The notes beneath the pieces were generated by a model. That model did not search any database and was not told the DNA's origin. It saw only the letters and a list, made by a program, of their open reading frames with translations. A stretch of 64,000 bases of DNA from Prorocentrum cordatum (Eukaryota > Sar > Dinophyceae > Prorocentrales > Prorocentraceae), in contig CAUYUJ010016059.1 of assembly GCA_963575745.1 (NCBI GenBank), positions 10,001 through 74,000 on the forward strand, written 5' to 3'. A program made the translations under genes and the position numbers. Positions 42,023 to 52,179 of this stretch are shown piece after piece (within the stretch, counting starts at the first letter, position 1; each line of letters opens with the position of its first letter).

Positions 42023-42196
42023 GTAGGAGCGAAAGTCCGTTCCCCGTCCGCCGGTGGCTGGGAGGCGTCCCACTTGGGCCGGGCGGTGTCCCAGGTGTCC
42101 CGGGTGTCAGTAGGAGCGAAAGTCAGTTTCCCGTCCGCCGGTGGCCGGGAGGTGTCCCAAATGGGCCGGGCGGTGTCCCGGGTGTCCCGGGCGTCC
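42023..42196. repeat. 87-bp tandem duplication
   Basis: GTAGGAGCGAAAGTCCGTTC starts at 42023 and again, as GTAGGAGCGAAAGTCAGTTT, at 42110. About 92 percent identical. Confidence 0.95.
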
Positions 42197-42234
42197 CGGC
42201 GGTAACGCATGTCGCTAATTTCATAATTCATGTT

Positions 42235-42560
42235 TTCGGCGTCTGCGGCGGGCTTTCTTATCCAATCCAGCTTATCTTATCCAATCCATATTGTCCAATC
42301 CAATCCATCATATCTTATCCAACCCATCTTGTCCCATCTTATCTTTTCCCACTCAATCCAATCCACCCAACCCAATCCATCAATTAATTTGCTTCTGCGC
42401 CTGCGGTGGGCCAATACAATCCATCTTATCTGATCCCATCCATTTCTTCCAATACAACCAATCTTATCGTATCCAATCCATCTTATCCCATCCAATCCAA
42501 TCCACCCAACCCAATCCATCAATTCATTTTTGTCGGCGCCTGCAGCGGGCGTTCTTATCC
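42235..42560. repeat. about 150-bp tandem repeat of TCCAATCCATCTTA words
   Basis: Borders TCGGCGTCTGCGGCGGGC (42237), GCGCCTGCGGTGGGCC (42396) and TCGGCGCCTGCAGCGGGC (42533) separate blocks rich in TATCCAATCCA and ending in CCACCCAACCCAATCCATCA. Lower GC than the surroundings. Confidence 0.85.
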
Positions 42561-42592
42561 AATGTCATCGTCATCGCGATCATCATCGTGGT

Positions 42593-42705
42593 GGAGGGAG
42601 ACTCTGATAGAGAGGGAGAGAGAGAGAGGGCGAGAGAGAGAGAGAGAGACACGGATAGAGAGAGAGAGAGAGAGACAGAGACAGAGAGAAAGAGAGAGAT
42701 GAGAT
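42593..42705. repeat. (GA)n microsatellite
   Basis: GAGAGAGA with GG and CA interruptions. Confidence 0.95.
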
Positions 42706-43102
42706 CAAGGTGACAGGCTGGAGGTTTGTCAGGGTGGGCATTTGATCTCAATCCCCCCCAAACCTCCTTATCGCCCGCAGGGCGGTCGTATAGGTATATA
42801 ATATCTCTGTGCTTTGGCGGTCCCGCCCAGCGCGTTGGTGCTGGGAAGGAACCGGCAGTGCTTACGCCCTCTCTTCTTCCTCCCCTCGGGCTGAAAGAAT
42901 CGGAGTCCTGGGCTGGACGCTGCCATCCCCTCCCCTCAGGGGCCGTCGCCTCTAGGGGGGGGATCAAATCAGAGCGTGTGGCAAAATGGGAAGCTGCGAA
43001 GGACGCGAGAGGCAGTGGGGATTTCGACCCCCCCAGGGGGCGAAGTATCCATGTCCCCTGGCGCCCTTGGGGGTGGGGAGGGGAGAAGTGGAGAAGGACG
43101 CC

Positions 43103-43172
43103 TCCTCCCTCCTCCTCCCTCCTCCCTCCTCCTCCTCCTCCTCCTTCTTCCTCCTCCTCCTCCTCCTCCTGC
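43103..43172. repeat. (TCC)n microsatellite
   Basis: CTCCTCCCTCCTCC then uninterrupted TCC. Confidence 0.9.
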
Positions 43173-44084
43173 ATCGCCGTTCTCCCGCGAGCCGCGGCGC
43201 CGTGGCCGGGCTCGCCCGTTGCATGCTGGCCAGCTCGCCGCTCCCCGATCCTGTTGGGCACGCCGCCCCCCTCCTCTTCGGGGGGGCGCGCAGACATGGA
43301 TTAGCGATCCAAGGCTTTGGCGCGCGGTCGCCAAATCCATGGATCGGGGGAGATGCCCTCCCCAAAATGCGGCCGGTGCCGCCTCGTTCGGCGGCGGAAC
43401 TCGCGATTCCCGAGGAAAACGGGACCCGTCGCTGATCCACGCCCCCTTACTGTAATCCATGTTTGCGATCGCCTGGCTTTTCCCCCCTGCACCTCATCCC
43501 TTCTCCTCCGCCTACTCCCCCCCCCTCCTCCTCATTCTCCTGCCTGCCTAAGTGCCTCCCTTCCCACGAGGGGGGAGGAGAAAGACCCCCTTCCCCCAGG
43601 CTGGATGCCTCCCCATGCCATCATCCTCTGACGACGACGGGGCGAGGACGACGAAGAAAACAACGACGATGACGACGACGGTCGACACCAGCCACACGGA
43701 TGGAGTGTACGGATGCACGATGCCTCGAAGGCGCCAAGTCAGGGGTAACTCTTGACCGAGGAGGCAGTGACAAGCATGCCCAGAAACGAAGGACCTATGC
43801 CTCCGACCAGGGCACAGCGAATAGTGGCCAAACCTCCCGTGGTGTCTTTTCTCGAGACGCGAGGGGGTCTGGGTCGGAGGATCAAAGAGCTGCCCTCAGG
43901 ACTCTCCTGGGGTGCGTTCTGGCCAAAGTCTCAGGGCGACTCCAGCAGTGGCGACAAAGAGGCTCCCAGGAGGCTCAAACACAGCGTCGACCCTCGAAGG
44001 GGCCCCCGTGCCTCAAAGGCCGCATTCTTGTCCACGGCGCTGCGACCGCCCAGCCACGGCCGGCCGTCGCCGCCGCCCCCGCCG

Positions 44085-44150
44085 CCGCCGCCCCCGCCGA
44101 CGTCGACGTCGACGTCGACGTCGTCGTCGTCGTCGTCGTCTTTCCCACGG
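44085..44150. repeat. (GCC)n/(GTC)n microsatellite
   Basis: GCCGCCGCC, GACGTCGACGTC, then GTCGTCGTC. Confidence 0.9.
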
Positions 44151-44387
44151 CGCTGCCACTGCCTCGCCCTGGCCGGCCGGCGGGCGGGTGCGTACGGCTC
44201 GGCTGGCCGAGGCCCGCGCTGTCCGAGGCCGCGGTGCAGCAGAAGCCGTGGCCTCCTGGCCGGGGGCCCAGACCGGGGGAGGGGCGCGTCAAGCGGACCA
44301 CCTCGCCAGCGACCCGGCCAAGCCCCTCCTGGGCCCAATATCGGCGCCTCTACGGTCGGACCTAAAGACAACCCGAATCCCGAACCG

Positions 44388-44540
44388 GAAGGATGTGCGG
44401 TACGGGTGCAAGGGCCCTGGAAGGCCATGTCAACACTTTACGGGCGGGGCGCGGCCAGCGAAAGAGGCCGGGGATGGGCCAAAGCGGGGTATGTAAGGGT
44501 AGCCTTGGAAAGTTGCTTAGTCTTGCTATATGGATTGACT
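44388..44540. repeat. dispersed repeat, partner of 9308-9475
   Basis: Contains AAGGATGTGCGG, GGGCGGGGCGCGGCCAGCGA and TAAGGGTAGCCTTGGAAAG. It is directly followed by 44549-44690 (partner of 39496-39672), so two repeats dispersed elsewhere are adjacent here. Confidence 0.6.
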
Positions 44541-44548
44541 GTAGGAGA

Positions 44549-44690
44549 GAAGACCATCCTTCACGAACATGGGACCCTCCTTCCGAACATGGGACCCTCC
44601 TCCAGGATGCACAAGAACACCCAACAAACACGATGAACTCTAGGGCATCCTCCCCCAGCCGACCTCGATCTTGCACCTCCGTCCGACCGT
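44549..44690. repeat. dispersed repeat, partner of 39496-39672
   Basis: CCCTCCTCCAGGATGCACAA, CTAGGGCATCCTCCCCCAGC and CGACCTCGATCTTGCACCTC. Confidence 0.75.
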
Positions 44691-44839
44691 ACGCCCTCCT
44701 GGCCTGGGTAGACAACGATCCTGGGCCCAGGCCTGGCCGGGACTGGTAAGGCTGTCGGTTGGCTTCTCCCGATCGGATGCGAGCCGCCGCCGCTGGCGTG
44801 GTCGCCGCTTTGCCGCCGACTTCGTCGCTGCCGTCGCAG

Positions 44840-44853
44840 TCGTGGTCGTCGCG

Positions 44854-44919
<66 letters not shown>

Positions 44920-45150
44920 CGTAGGCGTGTTGCTTGGGTCCCCTCTCGTGTCCTCCGGGTGCCTCAAGAGAGCTCTGGGGGCGGTGGTCGTCGTCGTCAC
45001 CGTCGCCGTCGCCGTCGCCTTCGCCGTCGCCGTCCTCGTCGTCGTGGTCGTGGTCAGAGTGGTTTGTTCGTCGCCGTCCTCGTCGTGGTCGCCATCGTCG
45101 TCGATCGTCATTGTCGTTGCTCGTCGTCGTCGTCGTCGTGGAGGGCGTCG
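44840..45150. repeat. (GTC)n microsatellite region
   Basis: Uninterrupted GTC at about 44855-44918, then looser GTCGCC and GTCGTC to 45150. Confidence 0.9.
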
Positions 45151-45763
45151 TCGCTCTGGCCGTGTTCGTCTTTGTTCTCGTCGTCGTGGGTCGTGGTCAT
45201 GGTCGGCCTGAGGCGAGCGGTGGATCGTGCGATCGAGAGATGCCTCTCGTCCGGGACTGGTCGTTTCATGTAGAGGTTAGGCGGTGCCCAGACCTCCAGG
45301 CACCACGAACTAACATCCTGCCACGTATTCTCCAACATTTCAGCATTCGATGTCTGCTTTCGGGCACTGTGGCCATCAAGTGAAGGTACGTGACCACAAT
45401 TCGGCCCTGTTGGTGGAATCGAAAGCTCTGGGGGCCCGCGTAGTGAAAGCCACGTAGAGGTGGTCAAGGTGGATTGGACCGTTGGATGATCGATTGCTTT
45501 GTTGTCGTGCTGGCTGGTGGTTGCTTAATCGATTGAATGATTGATGAATTGGCTGGCTGGTCGGCGGACTGGCTAGTTGGTTGGTCACTTTGCTGCTTTC
45601 TTGGTTGCCTGTTAGATTGGATTGCTGTGATGGTTCTCTTCATTGATTTGAGCGGTTCGGTGGATCGGTAGCTTTAGCGTTTGCACCCCTGCCCGACTGC
45701 TCACTTGCCTTCCTGCGATGAGAGGGCAGGCGCACCATACGCGAAGGAGGAGAAGAAGGAAGG

Positions 45764-46078
45764 ACACGTCCCTTGAAGGCGCTCGGCGCTGCCGCCTGAG
45801 CTCGACGGACGCCTGCCGACAGACCAGAGCTTAGCTGCCCCGATACGCAGCACGCAACACGTAGCGTGTTGGCACGGAGCGCAACACGTAGACAGAATAC
45901 GTACGTTGAGCCAACACGGAGAGCCAACATGCAACGCGTCAACACGGACGTCTTGAACACGGTACGTATTGCGTTTCAAGACGGGCGCATCAGGGCAACT
46001 AAGATAACGTCCCTCGAGGGCGCTCAGCGCTGCCGCCTGGGCTCGACGGACGCCGGCCGACAGACTGGAGATCTCACC
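45764..46078. repeat. about 70-bp direct repeat, 241-bp offset
   Basis: GCGCTCGGCGCTGCCGCCTG and CTCGACGGACGCC(T/G)GCCGACAGAC occur at about 45779 and 46020. Confidence 0.8.
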
Positions 46079-47243
46079 CTCGAGGCGGCGAGTCGAGCAC
46101 ATCGCTCGTCTTCGCCGCCAGGCGCGGGCCCAGGCACACAGGCTCCGCCAGCGTAGCAGCGTGCTGGAGCCTCTGGCGCTGAGGCGCGGTGCCCGCGAGC
46201 GGCTCTCGCGGCGGGTCGGCGTACTCGGCGCGGGCCACTGCCCACTCTGGCGGGGCGAGCCAGGACGCCAGCGGCGCAGCCGTGGCGCATTCTTGCTGGC
46301 GGCGTGCAGGAGAGAGCAGGGCGGGGGGGGGGAGCGCCCCTCTAAGGAAGAGGGCGCCCCGCCTCTTGGAAGGCCTCCAGCTTTCTGGGAGGCCTTCCCG
46401 CACGCCTCTGAGGGGCAGGTCCCGTTTGAGAAGCCCCCCGTCTTCTTAGGGGGCCGCCCCATCGCCCAGCCCCTCTGGCGCGCCGCCAAGCTAGGCCTGA
46501 GGAAGGATGCGGGATTCTAAAGCTCGTGCACGTCGAAGAGCCAGCTCCGTCGGATCTCACCGGGGAGCGATGCGCTGGCAAGGCTCCGCCGCCGCTGGAC
46601 GCCCTCGACAAGGAGAGCACCGCTCTCTCGTGAGCCTGCACAGGCCGCTGTGCCTCAGCTGCCGTGGGGATGTCTGCAGCAGGGCGTGCTGCCGGCAGGT
46701 CTGCGCTGACGGGCTCCCGGTGCGGGCGCGCGGGAAGCGGCCAGACCACCTGGATCGAGTGGCGAGGAGCTCGGCCTGGCGCGGCCGCCTGCCCGCTGCG
46801 GCGGCGCTCCGGGGTCGTCTCGGAGGATCCCCGGCGCGCCCGCGGGTCCGCCGCATCGTGCGCCCTGGCGCACGGCTCTGCCGCACTTCTTCTGGTCGGC
46901 GGCACGCGGGAGCGACCCTGGGCAAGCGGGGCCTCCAGTGCGCGGCTGTCGATGGGCCGCGGCGGGGTCAACTCCGAGCACGCAGGCCAGTGCTGGGGAT
47001 GAGCATCACCTCACTGATCCCTATTCCCATGGACGTGGCCCAGGCCCCACTGGCCGATGTACCCCTCTAGATGGGAATCTGAGCCGTTTCCTTCGGGTTT
47101 CCAAGGGTAACATCCCCAACTGGGGTGGTACAGTGGTGAGGGTCTGGATGGGGATGGGGATTGGGTCAGGGGTCGGTCGCTCGATACTGAGCTGGGGTGG
47201 GGGGCCCTGTGGGCCCGCACCAAGAGCTCGCAATGTCGCAGGG
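46079..47243. other. GC-rich, no gene recognised
   Basis: Open frames on both strands without recognisable motifs. Includes GGAAGAGGGCGCCCCGCC, TCTTGGAAGGCCTCC-type text similar in style to 10835-10920. It lies just 3' of the coiled-coil gene on the minus strand and may contain its trailer. Confidence 0.4.
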
Positions 47244-48636
47244 TCACCCTTGTTCGCCGCCGACTCTGGAGCCTGACACGTCAGTGACAGGTGTCTCGGG
47301 CATCGTGATGTCCGCGGAGAGCTCCAGCTCGGCGGCGTGCGGAAAGACGACGGGGCCCTCGTGCCTGCTCGCCGGCATGGGGGGGTCGTCGACCGACGGT
47401 AGCCTCGCGGACGGTGGCGGCAGCAGCTCTGACAGTGGCGGCGAGGAGTAGACCTCCATGGCGCGGAGCTGCGCCTGGAGCTGCGAGATCTCCTGCTCGT
47501 CCCGCAGCCTCGCCATGCGCTCGAGGGAGAGCTCGCCCCGCAATGCCTCGGCCTGCGCGCACTCCCGCCGTCGCGCGAGCTCCGCCTCGGACACCAAGCT
47601 GGCCCACTCAGTGGTCTCCTCGAGCAGACACCGCTCCCACTCCTCGGCCTGGTGGGCGAGCTGCTCGCCGTGGAGCTCCCGCATGGCCCTCTGCAGCGAA
47701 TCTTGCCTCCCGAGGTGGTGCTGCTGGAGCTCCTCCATGCCCTCCTGCAGTCTCCGCACCACGGCAGCCTCCTGCACCTCCTCGAGCTCCGCCCGGGAAG
47801 TGGCGCTGATCAGCTCCGCGGCGTGCGCGGCTGCGTGCGCCTGCGCCGCCCTCTTCGGGAACGCACCAACCCGGGTCAGCGCAAACCTGGATCAGCCAGG
47901 GCCCTGTCGCGAAACCAGGCCGGCCGACCAGTAGCTCCGAAACCCTGGCCAGCCGAGGGCTGACAGGGGGAATCGGCCCCGCGCGGCACCCAAACCCGGG
48001 TCAGCCAGAGGGGCTTGGCTGACCCCCGTCAGCGCTGACCCCCGTTAATTACGTGAACCCCGACCTTTCGGAACTCTCCCTCTCCCGCAGCTCCCCCAAC
48101 AGGCGGCCGCAGCGCTCGGCCGCGCCGGCCTCTTCCCGCAGCTCATCGCACAGCCCCCGCTCGCGCATGCGGCGCGACTCCTCCTCGGCGCGGCGCCGCT
48201 CCTGGCCCTCCGCGCGCTGGCTCCAGAGCTCACTGCCCATGGCCAAGACCCTGGCGCGCAGGCGGCCCACCGCCAGGTGCGTCCCTGCGGCCTGCGCAGC
48301 CGCCAGCAACCCGGCGGCCAGGGCGCGCCACTGCCAGGCCACGTCGCGTGCCTGTAACTCGCCGCGCAACTTCTCCCGCAGCCGGGCCGCGGCCTCCTCG
48401 GCGCGCGCCCCGCGCGACGCCGTGGCGGCCGCCTCGGCCTCGACGCTCCGGGCCTTCGCCTCGAGCTCGCCGCTCCGGAAGTGGTGCTCCTCCTCTGCGC
48501 GCACGTGCGCCAGCTGCGCCGCGCGCGCGGTAGCGCTGGTCGCGTCCGCCGCGGCCCGCGCCTCCCCGTGCGCGTCGGCCGCCGCGAGGTGCCTCTCCCA
48601 GGCGGCGTCCCGCGCCCGCAGCTCCTGCTGCAGCTC
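47244..48636 (-). CDS. coiled-coil protein, two visible exons, 5' incomplete
   Basis: Exons 48636-48065 and 47850-47244 join to 393 codons ending in TGA, with phase kept across a 214-bp intron. Exon 1 is almost wholly heptad-like and Arg/Glu/Ala-rich (QELQQELRARDAAWERHLAA, EEAAARLREKLRGELQARD, ERESSER). Exon 2 continues the coiled coil (AAVVRRLQEGMEELQQHH, LVSEAELARRRECAQAEAL) and ends in a Pro/Ser-rich acidic tail. The exon 1 start was chosen at a pyrimidine-rich CGCCGACAG/GAG acceptor; the frame stays open upstream but enters a GGA tract. Start codon and upstream exons are not identified. No enzyme domain is visible; a structural or scaffold role is only a guess. One strand, one frame and a matching splice phase argue for a real host gene. 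Confidence 0.6.
47851..48064 (-). other. intron of the coiled-coil gene
   Basis: Minus-strand donor TTCCGAAAG/GTCGGG and acceptor TTCCCGAAGAG/GGCGGC. The boundaries carry near-identical CCGAAAGG and CCGAAGAGGG, the duplicated-junction pattern reported for dinoflagellate and introner-derived introns. Removal keeps the reading frame, while the retained sequence has a TAA 12 bases after the donor. Inside are repeated GGGGGTCAGC and GCTGACCCGGG words. Confidence 0.6.
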
Positions 48637-48750
48637 CTGTCGGCGGCGCGCGGGGGAGGGGGGGGGCAGGAGGGAGGCGGCCTGCGAGGAGGGGCGGGTC
48701 TTGCAAGCCGGAGGGCCTCCTAGGAACGCCGTGGATGCTCGGAGCCCGGG

Positions 48751-48844
48751 AGGAGGAGGAGGAGGAGGAGGAGGAGGAGGAGGAGGAGGAGGAGGAGGAG
48801 GAGGAGGAGGAGAAGGAGGAGGAGGAGGAGGAGGAGGAGGAGGA
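48751..48844. repeat. (GGA)n microsatellite
   Basis: GGAGGAGGA with one GAA, immediately 5' of the visible coiled-coil exons (minus strand). Confidence 0.95.
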
Positions 48845-48918
48845 TGAGGGGAAAGAGGAGGGGAAGAGGAGGAAGAGGAAGAGGAGGAGGAGGCAGGTGG
48901 CAGGAAAAATAAGGGATT

Positions 48919-49105
48919 CTGATGATGGTGACGGTGGTGATGATGAAGAAGATGGTTGCGATGCTGATGAGGATGGCGATGATGCTGATGACGATGACGA
49001 TGCTGATGCTGATGCTGATGCTGATGATGATGTGGATGACGGTAATGATGCTGATGCTGATGCTGATGACGACGCTGGCGGTACTGGTGATGGTGATGGC
49101 GATTC
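48919..49105. repeat. GATG/GATGCT microsatellite
   Basis: GATGATG, GATGCTGATGCTGAT and GATGACGATGAC words. Confidence 0.9.
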
Positions 49106-49419
49106 GTTCGTTGAGCCCCATGTGAACCCCCTCCAGAACGCGCGCAAGGCCATGAAGTGGAAGTCCCGGAAATTGGGCCAGTGGGCCACCACAAGCCTTC
49201 GGCCAACAAGCTCTGTGTCTTAAAGAAGCCACACAAGCATGTACAACATAGAGAGCGTCGGGCTCATGGCACTGCTCCCCTGAGCGCAACACATTCCATA
49301 GAGTCAAGAGGCCCCAAGAAGGGAAAGGCGCTCGGGGCTCTCGAGGACTGACCTCAAGGCGTCGCTCACGTCATGCGAGGTAAACAGCACACCAGCGAAG
49401 CTAAGCATGACTGGCATTA

Positions 49420-49938
49420 GATGACATCGATACCCTTCTTGCGCAACATTTCCAGGAACGGCGAGGACGACACCGCTGCGATGCTCACCCCCCGTGATGT
49501 GATAGATGTCGTTCTGTCCCCTCCTTCATACGGCCGATGTACTCCGTCAGGCTGATCGTCTGTGTAGGTATGGGTGGTGGTGTGGTAACACGGTTGGTGG
49601 CATCCTCGTGCACGCCCAAATTGAAGCACTTCCTAATATGCTCGTAGAACTTCTACTGGTCATCCTTCTTCACGGCAGTCTCCGCTAATACCTCGAGGCA
49701 CTTCTTGACGAGGCTCTTCGTGATCACGCGCAGGATCGTGTTCTTGTGCAGTGTCTCATGGACGATGTTCAGCGGCAGGTCCTCGGACACATCCGCGCCC
49801 TTCACGAAATTGAGTTTCTCGGGCATCAGATCGCCGCAATCGTCCATGACGAAGACGCGTCGTACGTACAGTTTGATGTTGTTGCGCTTCTTCATGGACT
49901 CGGAAAGGTAGCATGGTGCCCGGCGCGGCAGGATGATG
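49420..49938 (-). pseudogene. HSP90: Hsp90 fragment, broken
   Basis: Hsp90 is an ATP-dependent cytosolic chaperone. Minus-strand residues [50 protein letters not shown] and [11 protein letters not shown] are unmistakable middle-domain Hsp90. A TAG at 49655-49653 then interrupts the frame. It resumes with KFYEHIRKCFNLGVHEDATN, a shortened linker, ISLTEYIGRMKEG, a frameshift, DIYHIT-like text, another frameshift, and SIAAVSSSPFLEMLRKKGID before TAA near 49420. The ATPase domain, linker and C-terminal dimerisation domain are missing. No introns are evident across about 500 bp, which would suit a retroposed copy, but flanking poly(A) or leader is not seen. The upstream edge runs directly into a GAT microsatellite at 49931. 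Confidence 0.9.
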
Positions 49939-49996
49939 ATGGCGGTGATGATGCTGCTGGTGCTGGTGATGATGATGATGATCATGATGATGCTGG

Positions 49997-50051
<55 letters not shown>

Positions 50052-50110
50052 CATGACGATGATGCGGCTGATGATGATGCATATGATGATGATGATGATG
50101 ATGATGGTGG

Positions 50111-50142
<32 letters not shown>

Positions 50143-50260
50143 CTGATGATGATGATGGCGATGCTGATGCTGCTGGTAATGATGCATATGATGATGCTGC
50201 TGCTGATGATGCTGATGCTGATGCTGCTGCTGATGATGATGCTGCTGATAATGAGGAAAA
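49931..50260. repeat. (GAT)n microsatellite, about 330 bp
   Basis: GATGATGAT with GCT, GGT and CAT interruptions. It abuts the truncated Hsp90 fragment and is followed by (GAC)n at 50264-50280. Confidence 0.95.
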
Positions 50261-50280
50261 GAGGATGACGACGACGACGA

Positions 50281-52179
50281 GGAGGGGAAGGCGTCTCCGA
50301 ACCCTGGAGGGCCTGTTGTCAGAGGCCGTCTGTCCTCTTCGATCCTCACCCTCGCCCTCTTAAAAGGCCGCACTCCTCGCCGCCACCCCCCTTGCGCGCG
50401 CTGTCACTGCTGGGCTGCAGAGTGGACCTGCGGCGACGTGGGGAGCCTACCGCACAGCACATCGCACCATACAGCAGCGGCAAAGGCAGAACCGAGGGCA
50501 CGTTGATCTGAACTGACGCCTTTTGCGCCAGGGGCGTCTCGTTTCAAACGACGCCGCCACAACAAGGGCGCAACCCGAACCGTGCGCTTTCGTGGTTGTT
50601 CACCGCCAGGGCCACCGCTGTTCGATTGGGTTGGTGCTAAACCGGAAAAGAACCAGCGAACAACACCACAAGGACCCCCAACACTGCCCTCCGCGGCCTC
50701 CTTTTTGTGCAACACTGGTTGGGGTATCGCGGAGGTTTGGGGCGAACCGACAAAACCCCAGGGCGCAGACGGGCACAGCCTTGCCTTGCACCCAGCAGGG
50801 TTGGTACCACCTCGTCTCATAGTCTCACCGCCAACCTGAGCAGTGTTGCAGTTGCTGTCGCCACGATCGCACTCTCGCATCGCCACTCTTGCCACCAACA
50901 TGAAACCGCGCAACCAACACTTTTTTGGACCGGTTACGGGTCAGGGGAGGCGGGGGGACGCCAACGCAGCAACTATCTGCCCCTCAGTGCACCGCCACGG
51001 GAGGGCGCAAACCCTCCTTTTTCCAGTGGGAATCTCTGGGTGGCTACCAGTCGCACCCGTGGGAAGCCTTCGCCTGCCTCGGCGGGTGGTGTTTCCACGG
51101 CAGCAAGTGGGGGCTGTTCTTCCTGGGATCCCCTGTGGAGGAAGAGGGAGGCCTTTGCGCCACACGACCTCTGGCGAGTGTGGCCCGGCCACGCAGGCCA
51201 CGAGTGCGTGGCCTGGACACGGAGGCCACCGCCGCGTCACCGCATTCCTACAACATTGCCTGCCTGCCTCTCCGCTGCCGCGTGCCATCTCGCTGGATTC
51301 CTACAGCATCGAATGCAGTCGCGTCGAACCGAGAGTCCACTTCTTCTTCCTCCCCCGTATGGTTGATTCATACATTCCGCTCCGTCTCTCTCTGTCTCTT
51401 TTTGTGCATTTGCGATCAGCCCAGCTGGCGATGACCTTCGCCAAGCTCACTAGTTTGATCATCCCCCACAGGTACGACGCGCCCTACGGGCGGATGGCTA
51501 CGTCGGAGGACTTTCTTGCCGCCAGGGTCTCAGGGTCTCAAGAGCAGGAGGTCAAAGGAGGAGGAGGAGGAAGAGGAGAAAGGATAATCACCTATAATTG
51601 CTGGGTTTGCAAACTGTACGAGACAAAGCATGGTGGCAATCAGATGTACAGTGCGGGGCTGCTGCTCTTCACGCACTAAGCAGATATGCATCGACGCTCG
51701 GGCCAAACAGCGGCGACATTTCCTATTTGAGTCGGGATTGCGCGGGCGATCGAACAGCTTTGGCGGAAAAGAGAGACCACAGGAAAAAAGGGAACAGGAA
51801 CTCTCCAATCACAAGCACATTCTGGACTCGGCAGGGATAAATCGCCTTTTCTGACCTGACGGGCGCGCGCTTGGGGCGCGAGCTCATCGACTGTGCTGGC
51901 GAGCTCTCTCGTGTTCTTAAGAGCGGCGCTGGGGGAGCTCACGTGTGTGAGCGATGATGGTGTTAGTGGCCATGTACCGAATTATGTGACGTTGGTGACC
52001 TCGGGCCGCAGACACGGCGCCTGAAAACCTGTCCTGCGACTTAGGCAAGATGACGGCCCCAGGGTCATGTTAGTGGCGAAGTGGAGGTGTAGTGCCTTGA
52101 CCTGGTAGGTGGGAGAACCTTGAGGGATCTGCTCGCTATTTTGGCACGATCCCCTCACGATCCGCTGGACACGCTCCGA
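50281..52179. other. no gene recognised
   Basis: Fairly unique sequence. A plus-strand patch at 51430-51535 (CTAGTTTGATCATCCCCCAC, AG, then RYDAPYGRMATSEDFLAAR in translation) looks mildly exon-like after a CCCCCACAG acceptor-like site, but nothing upstream or downstream supports a gene. GGAGGAGGAGG at 51557-51568 only. Confidence 0.4.

Noticed and set aside
49746-50363. Plus-strand frame with long poly-Asp and minus-strand frames of poly-Ile or poly-His
   Set aside because: Translation of the GAT microsatellite and of the strand opposite the Hsp90 fragment.
51485-51500. GGATGGCTACGTCGG as another spliced-leader relic
   Set aside because: Only nine contiguous bases match the leader and no GGCTCAAG is nearby; expected by chance in a window this size.
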